43,458 nt of DNA from Gammaproteobacteria bacterium (GCA_027018875.1 JALUYA010000040.1:1-43458), one strand, 5' to 3'. Counted from the first letter of the stretch, positions 14,919 through 24,698 are shown. A program made the numbers and translations. The notes: generated from the sequence alone by a model not told the origin.

Positions 14919-16001
14919 ATGAAATTCCATGTAAAAGGGATGGTTTACGGGTCGGCAATAGGGCTCGTGGCGTTGAGCTTGGCAGGCTGCGGCGGCGCTC
15001 GCCCGGTGGGGCAAGCCGGCGGCAAGGCCGTCGGGGTTCAGGTTCGGACGGTGCGCCCCGTGCCGGTCCAAGCCTATGCCACGATGCCCGGAACCGTCGT
15101 ATCGGCCAATCGGGTGGCGGTTGCTTCGCGCCTGATGGGCTATATCCGCACAATGGCGGTGCATGTGGGCGAGAAGGTTCATGCCGGCCAGCTCTTGTTC
15201 CGCGTTGATTCGACCTCGGTACGGGCCAGGATCCGCCAGGCGGGCGCCGGTCTGGCGCGGGCGCAGGCTAATTGGTCCGCGGCGGAATCAACCTATCGGC
15301 GTTTCGCTCCATTGGTAAAGACCGGTGCGGTATCCCCCCAGGAATTCGACCGGATCCGCGCCGCTCACCGGGCGGCCCGGGCCGGTGTCGCCGCGGCCCG
15401 GGCGGGGCTTAGCGCGGCCCGATCACAATTGAGTTATGCCCAGGTGCGGGCGCCGGTCGATGGGATCGTTGCGGTCAAGTTGGCGAATGTGGGCGATATT
15501 GCGGCGCCGGGACGGCCGATCCTGATGCTTGAAAACCCGGCGCATCGCCAGGTTCGGTTTACGGTAACCGGAGCAACGTTTGCCCGGATGCGCCTGGGTG
15601 AGACGGTCGAGGTACAGGGAGAGTCCGCCGCGCCGATCGAGGCGGTGCTCGAGCGCTTGGTCGCGGCGGCCGATCCGGTGACGCATACGCATCTTGCCAA
15701 GGCCGGATTGATGCCCGGGGCGCCCTTCGACGTGGGTTCCTATGTCACCGTCCGGGTGCCGGTGGGGCGGACGGAGGCGATCGTGGTGCCCGCGGCGGCG
15801 GTGGTGCTACGGGCCGGGTTACGCGGCGTATTTGTCGTCACCGGTAAGAGTCGGGCCCAATTCCGCATGGTAAGAACCGGCCCGGCGGTTCCCGCGGGGG
15901 TTATCGTGCTTGCGGGGCTTGCCGCGGGGGATCGGGTGGTGGTTCATAGTACCCGGCCACTGGCCAACGGGGACCGGATCCAGGTGGAGGCCGGCCGATG
16001 A
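14919..16001 (+). CDS. RND periplasmic adaptor (membrane fusion) lipoprotein
   Basis: This 360-aa protein begins with a lipoprotein signal ending in LAGC (Cys24). A barrel-sandwich domain (VASRLMGYIRTMAVHVGEKVHAGQLLF and VRAPVDGIVAVKLANVGDIAAPG), a helical hairpin (about 100-165), a beta-barrel (FTVTGATFARMRLGETVEV) and a membrane-proximal part follow. Adaptors of this kind link the inner membrane pump to TolC. The start has an AGGGAGAG site. The stop overlaps the RND gene by four bases (ATGA). Confidence 0.92.
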   Translation: MKFHVKGMVYGSAIGLVALSLAGCGGARPVGQAGGKAVGVQVRTVRPVPVQAYATMPGTVVSANRVAVASRLMGYIRTMAVHVGEKVHAGQLLFRVDSTSVRARIRQAGAGLARAQANWSAAESTYRRFAPLVKTGAVSPQEFDRIRAAHRAARAGVAAARAGLSAARSQLSYAQVRAPVDGIVAVKLANVGDIAAPGRPILMLENPAHRQVRFTVTGATFARMRLGETVEVQGESAAPIEAVLERLVAAADPVTHTHLAKAGLMPGAPFDVGSYVTVRVPVGRTEAIVVPAAAVVLRAGLRGVFVVTGKSRAQFRMVRTGPAVPAGVIVLAGLAAGDRVVVHSTRPLANGDRIQVEAGR

Positions 16002-19000
16002 ACCACTCGGAGCAGTCGCCTCGACGGTCGGAAAAGGATACGGGTATGCCCGGGGAGCTTAATTCGGCGGGGCGGCTGGCGAAGCTGTTCCTGCACACCA
16101 AGATCACGCCGTTGATCATGCTTGCGATTACCCTCTTCGGTCTGCTTGCGGTGGCGGCCACACCTCGGTTGTATAACCCGGAAATCGTGGTTCCGGCGGC
16201 GCAGATTATCGTCGCCCGCCCGGGCAATTCGCCGGAGCAGATCCTGAACCAGGTGGTGCGCCCACTCGAGCAGCTGATGGCCTCGATCAAGGGGGTCAAG
16301 CATACCTATGGCTATGCGACCAACGATGTCGGCGTGGTGACGGTACAGTTCAAGGTGGGGGCCAACGAAACCTCGAGCCTGGTGTATCTCTATAACGAGC
16401 TGCAGCGAAATCTCGATCGCTTGCCGCCCGGCACGCGCATGCCGCTGGTCAAGAGTATCGGCATCAATGATGTGCCGATCATGGCGATTACCCTCAGTTC
16501 CAAAACCGTACCGCCTACCCGGCTGCGGCGGGTCGCCGAGCGGTTTCTGGCCCAGTTGCATACGGTGCCGAATGTGGGCCTGAGCCAGGTTATCGGCTGG
16601 CAACCCGAGGCGGTGCGGATCGAGGTGAATCCCCAGCGGCTGGCGAGTGCCGGGATCGCGCTGAACCGCTTGCTCGATGTGCTGCGCGGCTCGAACGTGG
16701 TATTGCCGGGGGGACGGTTGGTAACCGGCGGGAAAGTGATTCCGCTGCGGGTCAACGCAACCTTCGGTTCGATCCGCAATCTGGGTGATATCGTAATCGG
16801 CGCCCATAACGGGCGGCCGGTCTTTCTCAAAAGCGTGGCCCGGATCGTCAAGGGACCGCGAAATCTCGATGAGACCTCTTGGTTTGCTTATGGTGCGGCC
16901 GCGGATGGCCATGTCGCGAACGCGGCCCGGGCCGCCATAACGATTACTCTCGGCAAGCGCGCCGGGACCAACGCGGTGACGGTGGCCCGGGCGGTGAAGA
17001 GCAAGCTGGCGCTGCTCGAGCGCGAAGCGCTGCCGGCCGGGGTTACGGTACACATCACCCGTGACTACGGCCGCCGGGCCAATGAGGCGGTCAACGCCTT
17101 GCTCGAACACCTGCTGGTTGCGATCGGGGTGGTGCTGATTATCCTGTTTTTCTTCCTCGGGTGGCGCGAGGCCCTGATCGTGACCGCGTTGGTGCCGCTA
17201 ACCCTGTTCGTCGTGCTGGGCATCGGCATGGCCATAGGCCAGACGATCAACCGGATCACCCTGTTTGCACTCATCTTGTCGCTGGGTCTGTTGGTCGATG
17301 CCGGCATCGTGGTGATCGAAAATATCCATCGCCACATTCACCTGCGATCGCGTCTACCGGGGCATTTCTCGGGGCTGGTGGTGCGGGCCACCAACGAGAT
17401 CGGCAATCCGACGAATATAGCCACCCTGGCGGTGATTTTGGCGTTTTTACCGATGCTGTTCGTCACCGGGATGATGGGGCCGTTCATGCGTCCGATCCCG
17501 ATCAATGTGCCCATCGCCATGGTGGCCTCGTTGCTGCTTGCCTATATCGTGGTGCCCTATGTCGCCGTGCGCTGGTTGCATCGCAAGGCGGCCCAGGAAG
17601 ATGCCTTGCGTCGCCACGCCCTCGATGAGGAGGAGCCGGAGCAGGCGGATCGGCTCCAGCGCTGGTACAAGGCGGTCTTCGTGCCGTTGCTGGACAGCCG
17701 GAGTAAGCGCAACATTCTGTTTGCCGTGGTGGCGCTGCTGTTGCTCGGCTCGATGTTGATGCCGCTGTGGCAATTCATTCGCCCGCAGGGGGTGAACGGA
17801 GCGGAAAGCTTGCTGGGGGTGAGCCTGAAGTTGTTGCCCGAGGGTAACGTGAATACCTTTACCTTGCAGATTAAAACGCCGGCCGGAACCGCGCTCGATA
17901 ATACCCAACGGGTCGCCCAGGCCGTGGGTGAGGTGATCGGGCGCAACCGTTATGTCCGGGATTACGTAACCTACCTGGGACGCACCGGTCCGCTGTCGTT
18001 TGCCGGCATGGTACGTGGCGACCAGATGCTGCGGGGCGCAAATGTCGCGCAGATCGTGGTTAACCTGGTTCCCAAGGAAGAGCGCCCGCATACCGCGGTC
18101 ATTGCCGATTCGCTCTGGCGCACCCTGGCACCGGTGCGTAAACGCTTTCTCTCCACGCACATCATGCTGTTTCTCACGCCACCCGGTCCGCCGACCCGGG
18201 CGCAGGTGGTGGCGCGCATCTATGGCCCGAATTACCAGACCCTGCGTCGGATCGGGCGCTCCGTGGAGACCGATTTCCGCAAGGTCTACCAGATGACGGA
18301 TGTGCATACCAGCATTACCACAACCCGGCCCGAGTATCTGATTCGTGTCAACCAGGAAAAGGCCATGCTCTCGGGGGTTGCCCCGGCCCAAGTGGCGGGA
18401 CTGGTCCATGAGTATGTTGCGGGGACGACCATCGGTTCGGTATTTACGCCGAGCGTCGAACCCGAAAATATTATCGTGCGCCTGAGCCGTGAGGATCGCG
18501 CCTGGATTCAGCAGATGCGGGATCTGACCATCCGCAACGCGATGGGCAAGGCGGTGCCCCTGGGCGGACTGGTCACGATTCGCCAGGCTACGGTGCAGAA
18601 ACCGATTCTGACTCAGGATGGACATCCGGTGGTGTATGTGATGGGCGATACCCTGGGGTTCTCTCCCGAGTATGCCGCTCTGGCGCTGGATAAGTGGCTG
18701 GACGGGAAACGCCTCGCGGGCGGGGTCAAGCTAACCACGGGTAACCTGGGGTTCACCGATAGCCAGCCGAACGGCATCAGCCGTTACCAGATCTTGTGGG
18801 GCGGCGACATGCGCCTCACGCTGGATGTATTCCGCGATTTGGGGGCGGCCTTTATCGTTGCGGTAATTTTCATCTACCTGCTTCTGGTGGCTTACTACCA
18901 GTCATTTATTTTGCCGTTAATCGTCATGGGCGCCATGCCGTTGACCCTGGTCGGGATCTTTCCGGGGCACTGGATTTTCCACATGCCCTTTAATGCGACT

Positions 19001-19330
19001 TCGATGATCGGGTTTATTGCTCTGGCGGGTATCGTGGTGCGTAATTCTCTATTGCTGATTGACTTTATTCTCGATTACCGCAAGCGTGGCTACAGCCTGC
19101 GCGAATCGGTCATCGAGGCCGGTGCCGTGCGGTTCCGCCCAATTCTTTTGACCGCCCTGGCGATTATTTTCGGCTCCGCGGTCATGGTGAGCGATCCGGT
19201 ATTCGGTGGGCTGGCCATCGCCCTGATTTCCGGGACGTTCGCCTCGACCGTGTTGACCCTGATTATCATCCCACTGTTGTACCTGCTGTGGCAGCGCCGG
19301 GAGGGCGGGCACCCGCCCCGGATGGAGTGA
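15998..19330 (+). CDS. RND-superfamily efflux transporter permease
   Basis: This 1110-aa protein has the AcrB-like plan: one helix, a large periplasmic loop, six helices, a second loop and five helices. The first loop includes ARPGNSPEQILNQVVRPLEQ. In helix 4 the usual Asp-Asp pair is Asp434-Ala435 (GLLVDAGIVVIEN), and near helix 10 the usual Lys is Arg1015 (GIVVRNSLLLIDF). This marks a subgroup different from AcrB/MexB drug pumps and without the heavy-metal (CusA) pattern. The substrate cannot be read from the sequence. Control by the sulfur-sensing repressor suggests export of sulfur-derived or sulfide-induced compounds. Confidence 0.92.
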   Translation: MNHSEQSPRRSEKDTGMPGELNSAGRLAKLFLHTKITPLIMLAITLFGLLAVAATPRLYNPEIVVPAAQIIVARPGNSPEQILNQVVRPLEQLMASIKGVKHTYGYATNDVGVVTVQFKVGANETSSLVYLYNELQRNLDRLPPGTRMPLVKSIGINDVPIMAITLSSKTVPPTRLRRVAERFLAQLHTVPNVGLSQVIGWQPEAVRIEVNPQRLASAGIALNRLLDVLRGSNVVLPGGRLVTGGKVIPLRVNATFGSIRNLGDIVIGAHNGRPVFLKSVARIVKGPRNLDETSWFAYGAAADGHVANAARAAITITLGKRAGTNAVTVARAVKSKLALLEREALPAGVTVHITRDYGRRANEAVNALLEHLLVAIGVVLIILFFFLGWREALIVTALVPLTLFVVLGIGMAIGQTINRITLFALILSLGLLVDAGIVVIENIHRHIHLRSRLPGHFSGLVVRATNEIGNPTNIATLAVILAFLPMLFVTGMMGPFMRPIPINVPIAMVASLLLAYIVVPYVAVRWLHRKAAQEDALRRHALDEEEPEQADRLQRWYKAVFVPLLDSRSKRNILFAVVALLLLGSMLMPLWQFIRPQGVNGAESLLGVSLKLLPEGNVNTFTLQIKTPAGTALDNTQRVAQAVGEVIGRNRYVRDYVTYLGRTGPLSFAGMVRGDQMLRGANVAQIVVNLVPKEERPHTAVIADSLWRTLAPVRKRFLSTHIMLFLTPPGPPTRAQVVARIYGPNYQTLRRIGRSVETDFRKVYQMTDVHTSITTTRPEYLIRVNQEKAMLSGVAPAQVAGLVHEYVAGTTIGSVFTPSVEPENIIVRLSREDRAWIQQMRDLTIRNAMGKAVPLGGLVTIRQATVQKPILTQDGHPVVYVMGDTLGFSPEYAALALDKWLDGKRLAGGVKLTTGNLGFTDSQPNGISRYQILWGGDMRLTLDVFRDLGAAFIVAVIFIYLLLVAYYQSFILPLIVMGAMPLTLVGIFPGHWIFHMPFNATSMIGFIALAGIVVRNSLLLIDFILDYRKRGYSLRESVIEAGAVRFRPILLTALAIIFGSAVMVSDPVFGGLAIALISGTFASTVLTLIIIPLLYLLWQRREGGHPPRME

Positions 19331-19468
19331 GGGCGATCCGGGGTGGCAGGCGGCGGGCATATCCGGCCCGCCGCTCTTTCCCGGATTTTTACCGTGCCCC
19401 ACGCAAGCGCGAGAACTCTGGGAGTTACTATAGAGGCATTCCCGTCATTTTTAATCGGGCAGGGTGCC

Positions 19469-21286
19469 ATGCGTGCTGTATTGACTCTTATTCTGATTTT
19501 TATTGGTGTGTCTCCGTTTTTCGCCACCGCTGCGGCCCCTGGAGCCGGGCAGCAACTGCAGGCGCTGATCGCCCGTGCCTGGCGTCAACACCTGGCGAAT
19601 AACCCGCTCGAGGCGTCGCTCGAGGGCTATCACCGTTACGATGGCCTGTGGCCGGATCCGAGTCTTGCCCGGCAACGGCGGGAAGCGCGCGAAGCAGGGG
19701 AAAATCTCGCCGCCTTGAAGCGCATCGAGCCGGCGGATCTGACGCCCGCGGAACAACTCGATTACCGTCTGTTCGAGTACCGGCTCCGCGACGAGATTGC
19801 CGGCTACACTCAGAAAGATGGCGCCCTGTTGCTGATAAACCAGTTATGGGGGCCGCAGCTTCTCGGTACTACCGCGAAGCAACTGCGCTTCGAGACTCCC
19901 GCAGATTACCACAACTGGATCAAGCGCTTGCGGACTATCGGGCACTACCTCGACGCGTTCACCCGGCGGTTGCAACGCGGGTTGCGCCGCGGCGTGAGTC
20001 AACCGCGGAGCATCATGCAACGGGTTCCGGCGGAGATCGCGGGGGAGATCTCGCCTGATCCGGAGAAAAGCCCCTTTTACGCTCCCTTCAGGAGGATGCC
20101 GGAGACGATCTCGGCGGCCCGGCAGAGCTGGCTTCGGGCGCAGGCAAAGGCCGCCATCGTGCAGGAGGTCAATCCCGCCTACAAGCGCTTCGCCAGGTTC
20201 ATCAACAAGGTCTATATTCCCCGCGCCAGAACTTCCGTCGGCGTGGCGGCATTGCCGGGGGGCCGGGCGTACTACCGCTACCTGGTGCAACACTTCACGA
20301 CAACCACCATGACTCCCGCGCAGATCCACGGACTGGGCTTGCGCGAAGTCGCACGGATTCGGGCCAAGATGGAGCAATTATTTCATCACATCGGCTTTAA
20401 GGGGAGTTACCGGGAGTTCCTGCGGTACCTGCGTACCGACCCGAAGTTTTATTATGCGCGGCCTGCCACCCTGCTCGAGGCCTATCGCGCGGCGGCCAAG
20501 AAGGTGGATCCGTACCTGGTGAAGATTGTCGGGACCTGGATGTTACCGCGCGTACCCTATGGCGTGCGCCCGATTCCCGCGGCACTGGCCCCCAACACGT
20601 ACCCCGCGTACTCGGTGCCGCCCGCCGGTGACGGCAGTGTTGCCGGCTATGTGGGCGTCAACCTTTATCGACCCCGGACCCGGCCCAAGTATGACATCCA
20701 GGTCCTCATGTGCCACGAGGGTCGTCCCGGGCATCAGCTTCAAATCCCACTGGCGATGGCACTACGCCATTTGCCGCCGTTCCGGCGTTTTGCCTATTAC
20801 AACGTCTACGGCGAGGGCTGGGCCCTGTATGCCGAGACCTTGTGCAATGAACTCGGGCTTTATGACAATCCTTACTCGCGGTTCGGCTATCTGAACTACC
20901 AGATGTGGCGTGCCGTGCGGCTCGTCGTCGATACCGGCATTCATTCCGGCGGCTGGAGCCGCGAACGCGCGATTCGCTATATGGAAGAAAATACGGCGCT
21001 TTCCGACCAGAACATCACCAACGAAGTGAACCGCTATATTGCCTGGCCGGGCCAGGCGCTTTCCTACCTGATCGGGGAGCTGCATATCCTCAAGCTTCGC
21101 GATGAAGCGAAGCGGGAGCTGGGCACGAAATACTCCCTGCGCGACTTCGATGACGTGGTACTCGGCGAAGGCAGCCTGCCGATGCCGGTTCTTACCGATG
21201 TCGTGAACCGCTGGATCGCCCATACGCTCGCCGGTAGGCCGGCCGAGCAGTTGCCCTATGCGAGGCGGCCCCGCAGCCTGAATTAA
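19469..21286 (+). CDS. Secreted DUF885-family peptidase-like protein
   Basis: From the ATG at 19469 the protein has 605 aa with a signal peptide (MRAVLTLILIFIGVSPFFATAAA). The family hallmarks are HEGRPGH at 416-422, EGWALYAE at 449-456 and GGWSRERAIRYME. These give the HExxPGH-like metal site and downstream Glu seen in DUF885 proteins, which are related to M32-type carboxypeptidases. It is likely periplasmic and zinc-dependent. The longer frame from 19343 lacks family similarity, and the signal peptide supports the chosen start. It lies 138 bases after the RND gene, so it may be co-transcribed or independent. Confidence 0.85.
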   Translation: MRAVLTLILIFIGVSPFFATAAAPGAGQQLQALIARAWRQHLANNPLEASLEGYHRYDGLWPDPSLARQRREAREAGENLAALKRIEPADLTPAEQLDYRLFEYRLRDEIAGYTQKDGALLLINQLWGPQLLGTTAKQLRFETPADYHNWIKRLRTIGHYLDAFTRRLQRGLRRGVSQPRSIMQRVPAEIAGEISPDPEKSPFYAPFRRMPETISAARQSWLRAQAKAAIVQEVNPAYKRFARFINKVYIPRARTSVGVAALPGGRAYYRYLVQHFTTTTMTPAQIHGLGLREVARIRAKMEQLFHHIGFKGSYREFLRYLRTDPKFYYARPATLLEAYRAAAKKVDPYLVKIVGTWMLPRVPYGVRPIPAALAPNTYPAYSVPPAGDGSVAGYVGVNLYRPRTRPKYDIQVLMCHEGRPGHQLQIPLAMALRHLPPFRRFAYYNVYGEGWALYAETLCNELGLYDNPYSRFGYLNYQMWRAVRLVVDTGIHSGGWSRERAIRYMEENTALSDQNITNEVNRYIAWPGQALSYLIGELHILKLRDEAKRELGTKYSLRDFDDVVLGEGSLPMPVLTDVVNRWIAHTLAGRPAEQLPYARRPRSLN

Positions 21287-21355
21287 CATCGATTCCGCGG
21301 CGGGCCGTACTCCTCCGGTGCCGCCCGGCGGTAACCGTCGGGCGGTGTCCGGTTG

Positions 21356-21553
21356 CTACGGTCGGGGGATCTCGCGGCGCCCGTCCTCGGTGTAGAAATA
21401 GGTCTTGCCGGGCTGTTCGTCGCGGGTGCGGCGGTGGCTGCCATCGCACCAGGGCCGCTTCTTGCTCAGGCCGCAGCGGCACAGCCATTTACTCTCTTCG
21501 CCGCATTGGATCTTTAGCGGTTCCTGTTCCTCGTATATGACCAGTCTGGCCAT
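21356..21553 (-). CDS. Small CDGSH-type [2Fe-2S] protein
   Basis: This 65-aa protein has the CDGSH zinc-finger-like signature CRCGLSKKRPWCDGSH, giving three Cys (25, 27, 36) and His40 as ligands of a [2Fe-2S] cluster. Bacterial members are small redox or Fe-S transfer proteins. The ATG at 21553 has an AGGAGG site seven bases upstream; a TTG six bases earlier is too close to it. No partner is obvious; the next gene on the strand is the membrane c-di-GMP protein. Confidence 0.88.
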   Translation of the reverse strand: MARLVIYEEQEPLKIQCGEESKWLCRCGLSKKRPWCDGSHRRTRDEQPGKTYFYTEDGRREIPRP

Positions 21554-21674
21554 CGTCAATCCTCCTTTTCAGTATTCGGAAAACCCCTCATTGCCTATCG
21601 GCGATACGGTGACACCAATTTCCGCCGGTCATGTCCCCATCGTGGTTGCCTCCGGCCCGCGCTACAGTCGGCTC

Positions 21675-24569
21675 CTAACCCCGCGTGGGCGGATCGGGCG
21701 GGGGCTCCGCATTGGGTGTTCTCCGGGCACGTTGGCGCAGCCACGCTTCGAATGCCGGCACTTCAAGCGGCCGACTGATGAGATACCCCTGGGCGGTGTC
21801 GCAGCCGAGCGCCCGTAGCGCCTCGCACTGGGCCGTGGTTTCCACGCCTTCGGCGATCACCTGGAGTCCGAGTCCGTGCCCGAGTGCAATCGAGGCCTCG
21901 ACCACGCTGCGCGCCGCCGGGTTCTCGAACATCGCACGGATAAAGCTGAGGTCGATCTTGATGGCATCCAGCGGCAGGGCTATCAGGTGGCTCATGGTGG
22001 CGAAGCCGGTACCGAAGTCATCGAGATAGAGCGAAAAACCGAGTGCTTTAAGCGTCTGTAAAACGCCCGCCGTATTTTCGACATCGGTTACCGCAGCCGT
22101 TTCGGTGAGTTCTACGGCGATTCCGACCCGCTTCGGGTCCAACCCGGAGTAAGCCAACCGTTCACGAACCAAGGTGACGAATTCGGTGTCGGCGCAATCC
22201 CGGGCGGATAAATTGATCGAGATGACGCCGGGTTCGACTCCCGCCGTCTGCCAGGCATGCAGCTGGGCAAACGCCGCTTCCATGACCCACTGGCTGATGC
22301 GCCGGATTTGCCCGGACTGCTCGGCCGCCGGAATAAATTCCCCCGGGGGTACATCGCCGAGCGTCGGGCTGCGCCACCGCAACAGGGCCTCGGCACCGAG
22401 TACCCGCCCGCTCGCCAGATCGACGTGGGGTTGATATACCAGGCGGAACTCCTCGTCGAGATGGGCCCGCTCCAGGGTTCGCAGAAGTTCGAATCGATGT
22501 TTTTCCCGGGTCTCGAGCGTGGCGGAGTAAAAGGCCAGCCGGCGCTCGGTCGTCGGTGCCAGGGAGCGCACGGCGAGGGCGGCGCGGTGGATCAGGGTTT
22601 CGATGTCGACACCGGCGGTAAACGGCTCGATGCCCAGCCGTGCGCTCAGGCGGATGGGTTCGCCCGCGACCGATAATTCGAGTGGAAACACCGAAAGCAG
22701 ATTCAGGGCGCAGTCGGTTACCTCCCGCTCCGGGCGGGTGCGCCAGGCGATGAGAAAATCATCCTCGCCACGGCCGGCGAGCAGGTCATCGGTTGTCAGC
22801 CGGGTGGTGAGGCGGGCGCCAATCTGGCGCCGCAGGCCATCGACGGTTGCCCGACTGTGGCGGGTGCGCAATTCGGCCATCTGCTCTACTTGGAGCACGC
22901 CCACGGCAAGATTTTCTTCGGTATCGAGAGCGGCCTCTGTGGCGGCGAACCATTGGGAAAAACGGTGGTGGTTCACCAGCCCGGTGGCGGCGTCATGGTT
23001 CATCAGCCAATCGCGCTGGCCCTCGATTTGCAGGAAGTTCATCCCAAAGGCAATATCCTTGGCCAGTTCGCGGTACACATTGAACGAGGCCTTGTCAAAG
23101 GCGTTTACCGTCGCCGCGTACAGGGTCAGATTGCCGAAAATGTGTTCCCCATAGGCCAGGGGAAAGGTCAATGCCGCACGGCAGTCCAGGGCGAGGAGCG
23201 CCTCGCGCCAGGGTGTCATCCGCGGGTCGGACTCGATGTTCTGTACTACCTGGGGGGCTCCCAGCCGCAATGCCGGGCCGACGGTGCCACTGCCTTCGGG
23301 GACGGTGTCGTCGGCGGAGACGGTCAGTCCCTCGAGAATTTTGCGGCCCGGACCCGCCTGGGCCGCGACCCGCACCCGCCCGGTGGTGGGTTCCACCTCG
23401 CCGATCCAGGCCATGCGCAGGCCGCCTTGCTCGACGGCGATATGACAGGCCTCCTGGAGGAATTCGCTCCGGTCGTGCATACGCAGGAGCACCTGGTTGA
23501 TCCCGCTGAGCGTTTGGTAGGCGCGGCTCAGCCGCTGGATCTGCTCCAGTTGATCCTCGAGGGTTCGGCGGCTCTGCTTTATGCGCGCCGCCAACCGGTT
23601 GAATCCCCGGGCGAGGGTGCCGAATTCGTCGCGGCGGGTGCCGAGGGGGCTTCTCGCCGTTTCGTCGCCGGCGCCGAACCGCTCGATGGTATCGAGCAAT
23701 CCCCGTATCGGGCGGTCGATCCAGATTTTCCCCATTAAGGCAAAAATCGTCAATAATGCTATCAGGATCGCTACTCCCAGCCCCAGGGTTTCAAGCATAA
23801 TCCGGTGGACCGGGCCGAACAGGTACGCCTCGGGAATTCCCACGAGCAGGTAGGCGACCGACTTGTTGCCGAGGCGCAGGGGGGTGCTGATGTAAAGGCG
23901 GCGGATGCCGTCCACTCCCGTGGCCGGGAGCGCGTGAAGCGTGGCGGTGCGGCGCCGGGCCCAGATCTTTGCCAGCGAGGACGGCAGTGGCTCGCCGATC
24001 CTGCGGGGGGTGCCCGGCCAGCGGGCGCGGATCTGTCCTGCCCGGCTCACCAGGATGAGGCTCGCGCCGCGGGGCAGGAGATCCCGCGCCAGGCGCCAGG
24101 TCAGCAGCCCCGGGCGGGTATCGAGCAGGAGCCGGCCGCCGTCCGGCAGGGGGGATTGCAACAACCAGGAGGGGGGATGTTCCGCTTGCTCCGTGGCGGG
24201 GACGGTGGGGGTGGTCCCGGTGCCGGGCGCGAGCGAGCCGACACCGCAGCGCTTGCGTCCGTTCGCTCCCACCACCGCGATTCCGGTTATGTGCGAGTCG
24301 AGGTTTACTACCCGGGCGAGAGCGGCGGGACAGTGCCCGGAGGGGGCCTCGTACATGGCCGGCATTGCGGCGAGGAGCGACGCCAGGGTTTTGAGACGGT
24401 GCAGATCTTCGGTGTAATCCCGGCTTTCCGCGCGGGCGATGAGTAGGGTCGTTTTTTCGGTATTTGCGCGCAGGACGCTATGCTCGCGCCAGGCGGCGAA
24501 GAACACCGTGCCTACGGCGGGCAACGCCGCGGCGAGAATCAGCCAGGTAAATCGGCGGCGGATGTTCAT
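21675..24569 (-). CDS. Membrane sensor with HAMP-GAF-degenerate GGDEF-EAL (probable c-di-GMP phosphodiesterase)
   Basis: This 964-aa protein has a membrane helix (8-26), a periplasmic sensor region (27-257), a second helix (258-280), HAMP (280-333), a coiled segment, GAF (355-515), GGDEF-like (520-690) and EAL (700-948). At the cyclase site it reads GEDDF (601-605), so synthesis is unlikely. The EAL residues are complete: EAL at 727-729, INLSARD, ELTET, DDFGTG near 850, KID, EGVET and QGY. It should degrade c-di-GMP in response to a periplasmic signal and possibly a GAF ligand. The coil plus GAF resembles the N-terminus of the 1310-aa protein, suggesting a shared input or recent duplication. 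AGGTTGAG precedes the start. Confidence 0.92.
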   Translation of the reverse strand: MNIRRRFTWLILAAALPAVGTVFFAAWREHSVLRANTEKTTLLIARAESRDYTEDLHRLKTLASLLAAMPAMYEAPSGHCPAALARVVNLDSHITGIAVVGANGRKRCGVGSLAPGTGTTPTVPATEQAEHPPSWLLQSPLPDGGRLLLDTRPGLLTWRLARDLLPRGASLILVSRAGQIRARWPGTPRRIGEPLPSSLAKIWARRRTATLHALPATGVDGIRRLYISTPLRLGNKSVAYLLVGIPEAYLFGPVHRIMLETLGLGVAILIALLTIFALMGKIWIDRPIRGLLDTIERFGAGDETARSPLGTRRDEFGTLARGFNRLAARIKQSRRTLEDQLEQIQRLSRAYQTLSGINQVLLRMHDRSEFLQEACHIAVEQGGLRMAWIGEVEPTTGRVRVAAQAGPGRKILEGLTVSADDTVPEGSGTVGPALRLGAPQVVQNIESDPRMTPWREALLALDCRAALTFPLAYGEHIFGNLTLYAATVNAFDKASFNVYRELAKDIAFGMNFLQIEGQRDWLMNHDAATGLVNHHRFSQWFAATEAALDTEENLAVGVLQVEQMAELRTRHSRATVDGLRRQIGARLTTRLTTDDLLAGRGEDDFLIAWRTRPEREVTDCALNLLSVFPLELSVAGEPIRLSARLGIEPFTAGVDIETLIHRAALAVRSLAPTTERRLAFYSATLETREKHRFELLRTLERAHLDEEFRLVYQPHVDLASGRVLGAEALLRWRSPTLGDVPPGEFIPAAEQSGQIRRISQWVMEAAFAQLHAWQTAGVEPGVISINLSARDCADTEFVTLVRERLAYSGLDPKRVGIAVELTETAAVTDVENTAGVLQTLKALGFSLYLDDFGTGFATMSHLIALPLDAIKIDLSFIRAMFENPAARSVVEASIALGHGLGLQVIAEGVETTAQCEALRALGCDTAQGYLISRPLEVPAFEAWLRQRARRTPNAEPPPDPPTRG

Positions 24570-24630
24570 CTCAACCTGTTATTAGTGATATCCGGATAGA
24601 TGAAGTGAAATCTTAGCATTCATGCGCCTC

Positions 24631-24672
24631 GGTTGCCAGCAGCAGTCGGGATCCCGGCTGCTGCTGGCAACC
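24631..24672 (-). terminator. Long perfect hairpin after the 1224-aa gene
   Basis: Arms of 15 bases (24631-24645 and 24658-24672) are fully complementary. After one mismatched pair, a further five pairs continue to the centre at 24651/24652. The hairpin begins 27 bases past the stop of the upstream c-di-GMP gene. There is no T-run on the minus strand, so it may block exonucleases or be a repeat element rather than a classical terminator. Confidence 0.5.
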
Positions 24673-24698
24673 GGTGATGCCGGGTATTTTCGGGGCCG

